Shown: piece after piece, positions 46,254-57,336 of the stretch
How the letters are laid out: each line of letters opens with the position of its first letter
Numbering within the stretch: position 1 is the first letter of the stretch
Notes under the pieces: model-generated
The model's input: the letters and a program-made list of their open reading frames with translations, nothing else
What the model was told of the DNA's origin: nothing
Databases searched by the model: none
NCBI GenBank assembly: GCA_015143295.1
Contig: CM026562.1
Span: forward strand, 186,001 to 250,000
Length of the DNA stretch: 64,000 nucleotides
From: Tetracentron sinense
Lineage: Eukaryota; Streptophyta; Magnoliopsida; Trochodendrales; Trochodendraceae
Reading direction: 5' to 3'
Made by a program: the position numbers and the translations under genes

Positions 46254-48125
46254 ATGGCTCCAAGGACCAAGACACCATCAATACCGCAGACCAAAAAGAA
46301 AGCCACAACAGTAGAGAAGGAGAAAGGAAAAGTTGGAGAATCATCTCAGGCAGAGACACCCAACCTATTCCAGACCAAGAAAGCCCAAGAGAATTATTCA
46401 AGGGTTTTCATCAAGAGAGAACTAGTTTATGGTAAGGTTCCTGATTTCGAGTTATTCAAAGATATAGGTCTTGATGTCATTACTTCAAAATTTCAAGCCC
46501 TTAAGTGGCATAGGTTCCTATCTTTTCGTGAATCCATGTATCCTGATCTTGTTAAACAATTTTATTCCCATCTTACATATGACAAAACCTCAAAATCCAT
46601 AAACTCTTATGCTCATGGTAAGAAAATTTCGTTTAAACATGATGAACTCCAATCCATTCTAAAACTTCCAAGTGGGGACTTCCAAACTTACACCACTAAT
46701 CAGTGGGTCTCCCATGAGGGGTTCAATGTTTTTGAGGCTTTAAACATAATGTGTGTCCACAAGGACAACACAAAGCCTGTCCCTCCTAAGCTCAAGGATC
46801 TCACCCTTGATGCTAGGTTAGCTCACCACATAATCACCTACAACATTGTACCTCGAGGTGGTGGTAGAGACTTCATAACCTTTTTTGATGTTTTTATAAT
46901 TTGGTGTATCTTAACCACCAAACATGTAGATCTCACATTCATTATCATGCATGTCATAAGAGATGTAGCCAAGAAAACCTCAGGCAGGTTGCCTTTTGGT
47001 CCTACCTTAACCAGAGTATTTAAACATTTCAAAATCCTTTTGTCTATCTATCATGACAAAAAGTCTATTACTGACTCTGATGTGTATTCCAAGGCTACCA
47101 TCATCTGTATGGGATACTTATTGATAGAGGCCAGTAATGTTTGGGTTCCTAAATCCCAAACCATCCCTTCATCTGATCCTTCCATCATCCCTGACCCCAC
47201 TACCCCTCTACCTACTCCTACTCCTCCACCTTCTCACCCCACTCCTTCAGTACCTCCTTCCACCATTTTAGATCCCTCAGATCCACTCCCTTCTTCCCAT
47301 GATCCCATTCCATCTCCTACTCTCTCTCCTGTCTATTCCCCTATCCTTCACTCTTCTCTAGTAGTTAAGCCAGCACCTGCAATTTAGGCAGAGTCAGATA
47401 ATGAGGCAGGACCAAAGATAGAGACTGGACTAGAGTGGCCAAATGTGATGATTGATACTGACCATCCTGAGTCCTCACAGAGATGGGACTCATTTCATTT
47501 TGAGGACCCAGACCTCCATGACTTCGAGTATGGAGCAATTCCAGTTAGAGATCCAGTTCCAGTCCGAGACTAGAGACAGACTTTCATCTTTAGAGTCTAG
47601 GGTGGAGGGGATCCAGACTGAGATGAAGAGAGATGAGCTGTTAGAACCCAGGCTAATTGAGATTGAGATATCTAGTGAAGTGGTGAAGAACAAGTTTGAC
47701 TCCATTATATCATTGATTGAGAGGAAGGTTGTAGAGGCCTTAGTAGTCAGTGATAGACTCAGTGATGATATGACTAGTGTGGGGAAGGCTGTGAATTTTT
47801 AAGCCATATATATTCAGCACATGGTAGGATTATTGGATTTTCAGGCCCAGTCATTGGAGAGATGACAGCCAGAGTTGATCAGATTGCCTCAGAGATGCTG
47901 AACATTAAGAAGAAGCTTGAGCTTGTCCCCATTCCTACTGATGTGAAAGTGCCAGCTCCACCTCAAGCACCCCCAACTGAGCAGCCTTAAGTCAAGACTG
48001 AAAAGACACCTCAAGAGCAACCAGCTGAGATCTCCTCTGACTCTTCTCAAGACTTGTCCAAGACCTCCAAAAGAAAGGAAATTTCATCCAAGGCTGACAA
48101 TGCAAGGAAGAGGAGGAAGCTGTGA
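46254..48125 (+). pseudogene. Copia third ORF in envelope position (fossil)
   Basis: The first part (46254-47387) is open: a Lys-rich N-terminus (MAPRTKTPSIPQTKKKATT), then a domain with YSRVFIKRELVYGKVPDFEL, FLSFRESMYPDLVKQFYSHL, LPSGDFQTYTTNQW and ITFFDVFIIWCILTTKHVDL, followed by a Pro/Ser/Thr-rich tail. This resembles the putative plant transposon protein family found in SIRE-like third ORFs. The rest, to the Lys/Arg-rich end KADNARKRRKL near 48122, is broken. Coiled-coil-like acidic segments lie at 47540-47780. Confidence 0.7.
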
Positions 48126-48696
48126 TGAAGACCTCCTCTATGATTTTCTACTTTTTACTGACTGTTTTTGTTTTTTATTTTTCTGTTTTGGATGTAATGA
48201 CTGATCATACATGTACTTAATTATTTTTTATATATATGACATTTTGTTTTCATTCCAATGATGAGTTATGTACTTTACTTTTCTCCATTATATAATTTTT
48301 TTTATGATGCCAAGGGGGAGGAACATGTGAATGATGTGTGAATGTTGCAAATGGAATTAGAATTATATGTTGCAAATGGAATTATATAATCTAATGCTTT
48401 GCACCTTGGTTATGATACCTTGTTTATGAATGTTGAAATGAAAAATCATTTTTGTAGAACTTCTCTTGGTTCCAAAGTATAAAAACCAATTCATCCTGAA
48501 AATAAATGTTTGAACTTTTTGTTGATTCATGAATGATCTTAACATTGCTATGAACTTCATTATACTCTGAACCTTCTTATAGAAATGCAAATGTTAAGGG
48601 GGAGCTAACCTCAAAAATTTATTTGAATATATATATTGAGGGGGGGCTTAACCCAAGTCATTCACATTATTGTGTCATCATAAAAAATGGGGAGAT
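48126..48696 (+). other. Copia 3' non-coding region with several purine tracts
   Basis: AAGGGGGAGGA near 48311, TAAGGGGGAGCT near 48596, TGAGGGGGGGCT near 48639, and finally AAATGGGGAGAT at 48685-48696 directly before the LTR. Only the last is placed to prime plus-strand synthesis of this LTR. Confidence 0.65.
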
Positions 48697-50046
48697 TGTT
48701 AGCCTCAAGGTTACAACTCTAAGTACCCTTAATAGTTTCAATGATAACAAAATAATGGAATGATCTTTATGACTCTAATATTTCCATTTAGAATGTATAA
48801 TGTCAGAGAAAAATGATATTAAGATCATCATTTAAGATATGAAGAATTGAAGAGTTCAACCACTCAAGGTCATCAAGGTCAAAATCCAAGTACTAGTCAC
48901 TTCAAGGGAAAAGCTTCAAGGACTCAAGCCAATTCATGAAGTCAAGTCAAATCTGAAGCTCCATAAGTTCCATGACAAGATCATCACTCAATGAAGACTA
49001 GTGTCAAAGTTTAGAGTGTCTAGGACCTTGTAAAGTCCTCAAGACATTGATAATGATTGCTTAAAGTTTACCTAAATAGACCCTAGGAAACTTAGTATAA
49101 TTTGGACATCATTCTAATGGCCTAAAAATGTTTAAAATGATAATCTTAAGATTGCCTAAGGACCATAGCACCATTCTCATCTTTATGATCTCACAAAGAT
49201 GAGTTCTCAGTGAATTTTCAGAGAACTCGTCGACGAGTGGAAAAATAGTAAGCTCATTTTGAGTACTGTCACCCCACTCGTTGACGACCCTAGTTTTCCT
49301 AGACTCACTTGTCGATGAGTGCTTGTGGGAAATGAGTGTAACAGCTAGTTATCAATGGCTAGTTCGCATTAAATGTGCTCCCAACGGCCATATTGATTGC
49401 TCAACTATAAATAGAGCTTATTTATGAACTAAATACAAGATTATAACACTATTCATTCATACTTTGATTATCCAAAATCTTACAGCAATCAATACTCTGT
49501 TTTTATATTGAATATCTAGAATCCCAATCCCTCATTCTTTGAGCATTCAATTCTAATCAATCTTGAGTGATTATTAGCTCTGTATTTCATTCATATCTAG
49601 CTCAGTTAGGAGCTTTCAAATTTGGATTTTATAACCAACAAATTTCTGTAACAGCTAAGTCAAGAATCAAGGATTCATGCACCTTTTGAGAAGAGGTTCT
49701 TCTTGTTTCCAAGAGAGGGTTTCTCTTGAAGAGGTTTGATCCTTAGCCTGTGAAAAGGATTGTAAATGCTTACTCTCTGCCCATAAAGAAGAGTGCGATT
49801 AATAGAATCGTGGGAAAATCCTTAAAGCAGGAAGCTTAAAGGCGGGGACATAGGTAAGTTACTGCCCCGATAACATATATTGTGTCTGGTATCTTTGTCT
49901 CTCTCTCTCTCTATTTATCTCTATCTATTGTTGGTAGTATTAGTGATTAAATTTTAATTCTACATAAATCACTTAGATAAAATTTTAAATTGCCATTGAT
50001 CCTAATCACCCCCCCCCCCCCTCTAGGGTCCATTAACTGGGCAACA
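48697..50046 (+). repeat. 3' LTR of the copia element, 1350 bp
   Basis: TGTTAGCCTC at the start and GGGCAACA at the end. TATA CTATAAATA at 49405-49413. Its second part matches the partial 5' LTR. Confidence 0.88.
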
Positions 50047-50599
50047 GTTAGGTCATCCGTTCTCACTAACTATTATCAGCCTTTTGAGGTTAGAGTGAAG
50101 GGAAAAGTACGGAAATGGATCCTGTATTCGAAGAAACCTAGAAATGGACTCCCCTTTTAGGAAGTTATTTTTGGAGGCCCCCACACGTGCAAGCCTTCAA
50201 CACGTGTTTTCCCTTCTATTTTCTCTCCAAAATACCCCTGTCACTATTCAGAGATCCCTTCAACACAAACTGAGCTAAACCTAAGCTTTCCCCTTCGTTG
50301 CAAAAGTCATCTGAAACCCTATCGAAGAAGATGCAGACAACTGTCCTGTTTTCGAAGAAGACACAGATCTCCACTACCATTCTGAAACCTTCGTATTGAA
50401 GAAGAAGAAGAAGAAGAAGAAGAAGAGTCCGGTATTCAGCCACAGAGGGTAAGTTTTATACTTTTTTTTTAATTTCCAACTTGAAAAATGGGCCCCATAG
50501 TTAACGAGTAGTTTGAGTTTTGAAGCATTTTTGAGATAAGAACAACAATTTTTGTGATTATTATTGAGATTTTCGAGACTTTCAGAGGGTTTTGAATAG

Positions 50600-51130
50600 A
50601 CTTTTCAAAGGGTTTTGACTTGCTACAATGCTCATTTTCGAGATATTTGATGGTTACAGGGCTATTTTCTTGATTTTTAATTATCTCAAGTGCTCATTTT
50701 CAGGATTTTAGATAGTTATTACAGTGCATTTTTTATGGTTACAGTGCTCATTTTCGGGATTTTCGATGGTTATTACAGTGCATTTTCGATGGTTACAGTG
50801 CTTATTTTCTATGGTTATTACAGTGCTCATTTTCGATGGTTATAGTGCTCATTTTTGGGATTTTCAATAGTTACTACAATGCGTTTTCGATTGTTACAGT
50901 GCTCATTTTAGGGATTTTTGATGGTTATTACAGTGCTCATTTTCGATGGTTACAGTACTCATTTTTGGGATTTTCTATTATTACAGTGCTCATTTTCAGG
51001 ATTTTTCAGTTATTACAGTACTCATTTTTGATGGTTACAGTGCTCATTTTCAGGATTTTTACTTATTAAAATGCTCATTTCTGAGATTTTTGATGGTTAC
51101 AAGGGCTATTTTTTAGATTTTTCAGATTAC
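50600..51130 (+). repeat. Left subterminal minisatellite of the MULE
   Basis: About 15 degenerate units of GGTTACAGTGCTCATTTTCGGGATTTTCGAT-type sequence (written here as one unit of the array; periods 25-45 bp). Confidence 0.75.
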
Positions 51131-51299
51131 TTGTAATGGATTGAGTTTATACTGATTACCTAGCTTATTGGAGATTATTTTATATTTGTCCGATATTTTA
51201 TGAGATTATCTTAATTTGAGATTTTCAATTCTCAAATTTGTTTGACCAATTTTAAAATATTTTCTTCACATATAAATGTTTTCCCGATATTGCAGATAA

Positions 51300-53878
51300 T
51301 GCCTAATATCAGTAGTTTGTTGTTATGACGGTGAGTGGAACATTAAGGACCCTAATGTTAGAGGGTACATGTACAGTGGTGGAAAATCAAAGTTGTTACA
51401 GTTATCTTCGAAAATGGCATATGAGAAACTATTGGATAAAGTTTGTCAATTGACTAACACCTGACCGAAAGAGTATGAGATTATATTGAGGTGTTTGATT
51501 CCTAGACCAGCACCAATCCCTCCCAGTGATATTACAAACAATGAAGAGTTGCAGGCATTTCTTTCACATGTCAAAAAAATAGAAAATAAATACCTGCCGC
51601 CATTATATATATATTGAAGGTGAGGAAATTTGTACCACAACCACAGTTTGGTTTGACTTCTGCGAGTTGTGAATATCAACATTTTTAGGAGGTTATTGAT
51701 TCTCATATTCAGGAGACTGTCGTTCCTTTCTCTGAACAGATGACCTATGCTCCTTATTTTTCTGCCTCACTAAGGGGACTTATCTAATGGTAAACTTGAC
51801 AGTCGGGGTCAGCCAATATCCAAGTTTTGTGCCCAACACTTATGTGGACAATACTAATACTACGATTAGAGGTACAAATGAAGATTTTGGGGTTGAAAAT
51901 TATATAGGTGATGAAGGTTTTGAAATTAGAGAAGGATCATCTAATGAAGATAAGCATGATTTTTATAGTGATTTTAATGAAGATGTAGCAACATACGATG
52001 TTGAAGATATGCGTCAAAGCTTTGTATATAGGGAAGCAACAGTACAGTGAGACACAAGGACTATACACTCTCATACCCCACATGTTGATATTCCTAGTTC
52101 CTCAACGTCTGCTTTTCGTCGAGTAAGGCAAGTAGATCCACAAGCTCCTCCAGAATCATCACCATAAGCTCCTCCAAAAGCTTTGCCACAAGCTCTGCAT
52201 GAAGCTCCACCAAATGTGATCGAACTATATGACTATGTAAATTAGGAACCATCAAAGTTTGAAACTGTACTAGAAGCAGGTAATGAAATATCACTTAGGC
52301 AATTATTTAAGGACAAAAGATGTCTTCAAATGCATTGTCTAGATATGCAATGCGAAGAAATTTTTAATTCAAAGTTATGGATTCAAATAGACAAAATTAT
52401 ACAATCAAATGTCTTATAGATAATTACACCTGGAGGTTGCATGCATCAAAGATGAATGAGGCTAGTGTCTTCAAAATAAAGACTTATAATTCACATCACT
52501 CTTGTGGATATCCCTTAGATGGTGTCGATCATCGACAAGCAACTAGTTTAGTTGTGAGTAACATGGTTGTAGGACGTATTGAGGGACATATCGCATACAG
52601 GCCCAAAGAGATTATTCATGATGTGTGGGAAGAATATGAGGTTAAGATGAGTTACAAGAAAGCTTGGAAAGCTAAGGAGATTGTCATTGTAACAGTTAGA
52701 GGTTCATACGACTACTCTTATGCCAAACTCCCTACCTATTTTCATGAACTTAAAAGGAATAATTTGGGAACAGTAACAGTAATAGTGGCTGACCCTGAAA
52801 ATGGAGCATTTGAAAAGTGTTTTGTGGTTCTTGGATAGTGTCTTCGAGGTTTTCAGGGAACTTTACAAAAAATGATAGTCATTGATAAGACACACTTAAA
52901 GGGAAAGTACAAAGGAATATTAATCGTCGCAACAGCTCTAGACGGAGACAATCACATATTTCCAGTTGCGTTTGGGATAGCGGAGTCGGAGAACAATGTT
53001 ACTTACAACTTTTTCTTAACTCAATTATCAAGAGCACTTGGACGCGTAGATGATCTAGTGATTGTAACGGATCGATATGCCAGTTTGATATGCCAAGTCC
53101 TTGTTGTATTCCCACATGCAATTAATGGTTACTGCACATTCCACATTAGCCAGAATATGTACGCATCATTCAAGGATAAAAAATTGTATACGTATTTCTG
53201 GAAAGTCGTGAAGACATATAGACAAAGTGAGTTTCATGAGATGATGTCTAAACTCGCAACCGCAAGTCTCTCGCACTCCAATGGTTGGATGCAATACCGA
53301 AAGAGAAATGGACCCGGGCCTTTTATTCTGGGAAGAGGTATAATATGTTGACTATGAATATAGCCGAGAGCTTGAACAGTTTGCTGAAAAAAGCGAGAGA
53401 ATATCCAGTCACTATGCTTCTCGAGAATGTGCGACTCAAGATACATAATATGTTCTATAAACGAAGAATCAACACTATGCAAATGAATGGCAGGCTAACA
53501 ACATGGGTCGAGAAGAAAATACAAAAGGGAATGGCAAAGGCACGTTATTTGGATTCTCATGGAATTGCTATGTATCGGTATTACGTGGTTAGGCAACACA
53601 ATCGAGATACTATGAAGCTTTTTTATGGGAATTGCACTTGCGGGAAATTCTATAAAATGGGGTTACCTTGTGCACATGCCTTGGCTGGATGTAGAAATTA
53701 TCCAGTAGATCCATACGACTATTGTTCGTCATACTACACATCAATGACATACCAATTGCCACCTACCAAGAGTCAATATATCCCCATCATAACATCAAAA
53801 GCTATTCGCTTCCGCAATTTGGGTACATGTTCCTGCAAAAACAGTTATACAAAGATTCAATATGATGTAAATGATTGA
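51300..53878 (+). pseudogene. MURA-type Mutator transposase
   Basis: DDE transposase that cuts and pastes Mutator elements in the nucleus. Domains in order: N-terminal PB1-like stretch (EYEILRCLIPRPAPIP region, 51310-51560), acidic linker (51787-52050), DNA-binding/zinc region at 52377-52700 (VDSNRQNYTIKCLIDNYTWR-like and SHHSCGYPLDGVDHRQ), and MULE core at 52872-53400. Catalytic acids: D in MIVIDKTHLKGKYKG, D in LVIVTDRYASL and E in NIAESLNSLL. The Cys-His pair is GYCTFHISQNM. A SWIM zinc finger follows: CTCGKFYKMGLPCAHALAG near 53640. An AG acceptor at 51294 precedes ATGCC, suggesting a leader intron. Breaks: an early stop near the N-terminus, a TAG at 52242-52244, another at 52836-52838, a frame change between 53285 and 53350, and others. 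The catalytic residues remain. Confidence 0.88.
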
Positions 53879-53928
53879 AGATAGTCACCAATGTTAGTAT
53901 GAATACAAAGAATAATACCTACATGAAC

Positions 53929-55700
53929 CTAATGGGTAAGTCGGTACATAAGAAGTCAATATATTTCATAACGAATACTAGCAGTCAAAAAAAAAATAGT
54001 TGGTTAGGATGAGCCATGTTATTGGTAAATATGTGATTAAGTGTTTTGGAAAACTTACGTATTCTTCTATTATGGTATATTTTTGACTTCTATCACCTCC
54101 CATCCTTCGCCTACATGGGATGAATTATCACCAAACATGTGAAATAGTGCATGCATCCTTTCTTTTAAGGCACTTATTTCAAATGCATGTTGTTTTGCCG
54201 GGTGTTGAAAATATGAGTCTAGAAGGAGAATACACCTTCTAGGGGGTTCAAGCACAGCCAACGCCTAGTGATTTCTGGGGTTGAAAGGGAGGTATACCCT
54301 TTCACATTCCCACATGGGGGTCCCTCCTCGAATCCCCATAATATCGTCCTTCATTGCTATCCCCACCTGCCTGGTGATGCCCTCGCAAAGATTCTCGTCA
54401 TTCAGCAGTGCTCTATAGGTGTCCATGAAGGCACAATCCTTGAATAACGAAAACTGTAACATAACACAAATTAATACATTCTAGAAATTGTTGTTACTAC
54501 ATAAACCGTTTCAGTTTGATGGTTTACCGAGAACCAAATTTTTCCAAAAGCATAGACTTGCGTGTATTTAGAGGCATATTGCTCGTGTCATAGGGTCAAC
54601 AACTTCGTATATATGTCAATGTGATGTGTCATATTTTTCTAATGTTAGATAATCTCAAAAATGGCTACTGTACTGTGCAAAAATGACTCTAAAATCTCGA
54701 AAATAGTTACTATAATGAAATAAAAATTCGAAAATGAAACCTGTTAAAAAACGAAAATGGATATTGGACTGTGCAAAAATGTCGAAAATGACTCCAAAAT
54801 AACGAAAATGGCTACTTTATTGTGAAAAAATGTCGAAAATGAGTGTCATTTTAGGGCTCATTTATGAGATTTTCTCTATTATTATAGTGATCATTAATAA
54901 AATACAATTAAATGGGTGGGTAGGATGTAATGGGTTACCAATGAATCAATTCACGTAGTTGCATGAGCAGTCCCTCCGACAAGTTCCGGTGTGATAAGAG
55001 ATTTTTCAATAAGAATTGTAGCTAATCCTATTTTTATAAAATCGCGCAATTGCTTCGATTCTACACTTGAGATAGGATCTTTGGGGTTGGTAGTGACTCT
55101 GTCACCTTCCTTCTTTTCATTTCAAAAAAAAGGGGAGCGCAGATATTGAGACTTGAATTGTGGCCTCTTTGATACTTGCGCATATTGCCAAATATAAGAA
55201 GGTCGAGCAGACTATATATTAAGATGACAAATATTTACAATAATGTAATGTAAACACATGCCTCTGGAAAATCCCCTAGATTAGGCATCCTAGTATCTAC
55301 AACTGCCTTTGATTCCCACGGCCGATTTGATTCATGCATCCCCTTTGATTCCTGTACTTATTGCCAAATATAGGAAGGTGAAAGTTTATAGTAGGATGAA
55401 AAATATTTACAATAATGTAAAGTTTCAAAACACACACCTCAGTCAAACCTCTAGGATGCATCCCAGAATCTTCAACCCCCTTAGAGTATTCGAGACTCGG
55501 AATGGGATCCATCTTATCATCATTGAAAGAATGTCGATCACTAGGAACTTGTTCACGTTGCAAATTTGGCCTCCAATTGATCAATTTTGGTAGACAGGTT
55601 TTGTATTTCCGTGGACACTCGGTCAACAACTCAGTCAATAACTCGCTCCACTACTCGCTCAACAATGGAATTGATATTATGAATCTGAAAATATTGAAAA
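53929..55700 (-). pseudogene. Ulp1-like C48 cysteine protease (KIULP type)
   Basis: SUMO-protease-like gene carried by the MULE, read on minus. The N-terminal part (about 55700-55560) is a coiled coil with VERVVERVIDRVVDRVSTEI and LSTKIDQLEAKFATR. Two related exons (near 55440-55500 and 55265-55330) encode HPRGLTE and NLGDFPE motifs. EQYASKYTQVYAFGKIWFS (about 54528-54590) ends at a GT donor. The protease core at 54070-54462 has WECERVYLPFNPRNH (catalytic His), LLLDS (Asp) and EVKNIP. A catalytic Asp-Cys remnant (GACTGC on minus, 53981-53986) is followed by VFVMKYIDFLCTDLP and a stop at 53929-53931. Broken: the codon after the catalytic His is TAG where the family has Trp, two stops sit where the family has Gln-Gln after NIP, and a base is missing after the Cys codon. 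Three of these stops are explained by C-to-T changes. Confidence 0.75.
55188..55500 (-). repeat. 173-bp tandem exon-intron duplication in the Ulp1-like gene
   Basis: TTGCCAAATATA starts related copies at about 55188 and 55361. Each copy contains AATATTTACAATAATGTAA intron sequence and a short exon (MPNLGDFPEAC and MHPRGLTEVC types). Confidence 0.65.
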
Positions 55701-55719
55701 TCAGATAACTGTTAAGTAA

Positions 55720-56404
55720 ACATCTCAAAAATCAAATAACTGGTAAGTAAAATTTCCGACAAACAGACAACAAATAACTGAAACATCACGAAAATGCACC
55801 TATAAAAATATCGAAAATGTGACCACTGATAAGTAAAAATGTCGAAAACCATTACAAAACTAACTAAAAATCATGAAAATGAGACCTGTGAAATTAAAAA
55901 TCACGAAAATGAACCCTGTAAACAATCAAAAATCCCAAAAATCAGACAACTAATAAGTAAAAATGTTGAAAATCAACACAAAACTAACTGAAAAACTCGA
56001 AAATGAAACCTGTGAAAGCAAATATCACGAAAATGACCCCTGTGACCCTTAAAAATCCCAAAAATGAGACCACTAGTAATTAAAAATGTCGAAAATCATC
56101 CCAAAACTAACTAAAAATCACGAAAATGAGACCCGTGAAAGTAAAAATCACGAAAATGAATCCTCTAACAATCAAAAATCCCGAAAATCAGACAACTAAT
56201 AAGTAAAAATGTCGAAAATCAACCAAAACTAACTGAAAAACTCGAAAATGAAACCTGTGAAAGCAAAAATCACAAAAATGACCCCTGTGACCCTCAAAAA
56301 TCCTGAAAATGAGACCACTGATATGTAAAAATGTCAAAAGTCATCCCAAATCTAATTGAAAATCATGAAAATGAGACCTGTGAAAGCAAAAATCACGAAA
56401 ATTT
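55720..56404 (-). repeat. Right subterminal array with higher-order period of about 245 bp
   Basis: On plus, TAACTAAAAATCATGAAAATG-type words recur at about 55862, 56107 and 56350. Within each 245-bp block, six or so 35-45-bp subunits alternate (GAGACCTGTGAAA, GAACCCTGTAA, CAGACAACTAATAAG and others). It is the inverse relation of the left array. Confidence 0.75.
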
Positions 56405-57023
56405 TCACACCCCAAAATCCCACCTAGGAGTTAGACATGATTATGTGCGTGACTAACCTGTCATGTCAAACCATCTTGTCCGATATCCAATGCAAAACAT
56501 AATAGAAATGATAATCATAACGGAAGAGTAACTAAAAATTTATTTAACTTATATGATCTGTATTCCAAGTTTGTACATACATAACAAAAGTAAAGGTGGA
56601 CATGCCCACCTATCGAAATACAAAATAAAATCTCACTATCACTCCACTCAGCAATAGTCTAGATAGGGCCACACATCTAAATCTCTATCCTCCTGTGACT
56701 GCAACGGGATAGGCAGCTCCCTTTCTTCCCTGCATTCCTCTTCAACCCAGGGCTCTGGGTTGTAATTGTTAAATAGACCTGCCGACATAAAATGTACGAC
56801 TGAGCATGGAATACTCAGCGTGTACAAGCTACTAGCTAACATTGTTATATAATAACAATATTATGTGGGTATTGAAGATAAAATTCATAATTCATGCATT
56901 GAGCCGAACATAGAAATCATAACTCAAAACTTAACTTAATAGGTGCATAACTTTCAAAACTTTATCTTAAGAGCTTTTGTAGAAACCACACATGCCTTAT
57001 GAGTTCTTATAAATCTTATGAGT
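56405..57023 (-). repeat. Minus-strand gypsy LTR fragment
   Basis: On minus it includes GCTGAGTATTCCATGCTCAGTCGT (given here as a short landmark near 56800) and ends in GGGATTTTGGGGTGTGAAAA near 56405, as the 3' end of a long plant gypsy LTR does. No primer site or interior accompanies it. Confidence 0.55.
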
Positions 57024-57160
57024 TGTAACGGATAAAATTCGTAAAATCAACTCAGCGTTGGAGAACGAGCTCGTTTTCGTTGTTTTGTTCACGAAAGTGA
57101 CACGTGGACACGAGTTGGGGTCACGTGCTTAAAATAGAGGGATCACACGTTGTCTGATGC

Positions 57161-57336
57161 ACAATGTTCCCGTTGTGCGCATTACGACGTCTTTGTTCTC
57201 TTGTAGAACAACGTTTCCGTTGTGGCTTGACAACGTGCTCGTTGTCTGAAGCACAACGTAACCGTTGTACTCTTGACAACGTTTTTGTCGTATATGAACA
57301 ACGAGCCCGTTGTCTCACCGACAACGATGTCCTAGC
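57161..57336 (+). repeat. 23-bp-phased ACAACGNNNNCGTTGT dyad array
   Basis: About eight dyads start at 57161, 57184, 57208, 57230, 57253, 57276, 57299 and 57321, a mean spacing close to 23 bp. Four are perfect six-base palindrome arms around four variable bases (TTTC, TGCT, TAAC, AGCC). It lies about 320-500 bp upstream of the LTR TATA box. Confidence 0.85.

Larger units (their letters stand above)
39084..50046 (+). mobile_element. SIRE/Maximus-type Ty1/copia element with third ORF
   Basis: Parts in order: partial 5' LTR (39084-40067), primer site, gag, protease, integrase, reverse transcriptase and RNase H, a separate third ORF in the envelope position, several purine tracts, and the full 3' LTR (48697-50046). 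The domain order and the extra ORF place it in the SIRE/Maximus lineage. It is broken: roughly six to ten interruptions are spread over gag-pol and ORF3, plus a foreign block in gag. The LTR copies differ by about 4% by eye, suggesting an insertion of the order of one to two million years old. Confidence 0.9.
50047..56404 (+). mobile_element. Kaonashi-type Mutator-like element (MURA plus Ulp1-like gene)
   Basis: A plus-strand MURA transposase (51300-53878) and a minus-strand Ulp1-like protease gene (53929-55700) meet tail to tail 50 bp apart. The outer thirds hold minisatellites with a shared core CATTTTCGNGATTTTT in opposite orientation (50600-51130 and 54640-56404). This gene pair defines Kaonashi-type MULEs in plants. 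The left terminus is within about 50 bp of the copia LTR end, and the right side stops abruptly at an LTR fragment, so no terminal repeat pair or 9-bp duplication can be shown. Both genes are broken. Confidence 0.8.

Noticed and set aside
55309-55593. 94-codon plus-strand ORF
   Set aside because: Shadow of the minus-strand Ulp1-like gene, which has recognisable motifs.
57161-57336. CRISPR array reading of the 23-bp periodic repeats
   Set aside because: Units are dyads with 7-bp spacers in a plant LTR; no spacer-repeat design or cas genes.
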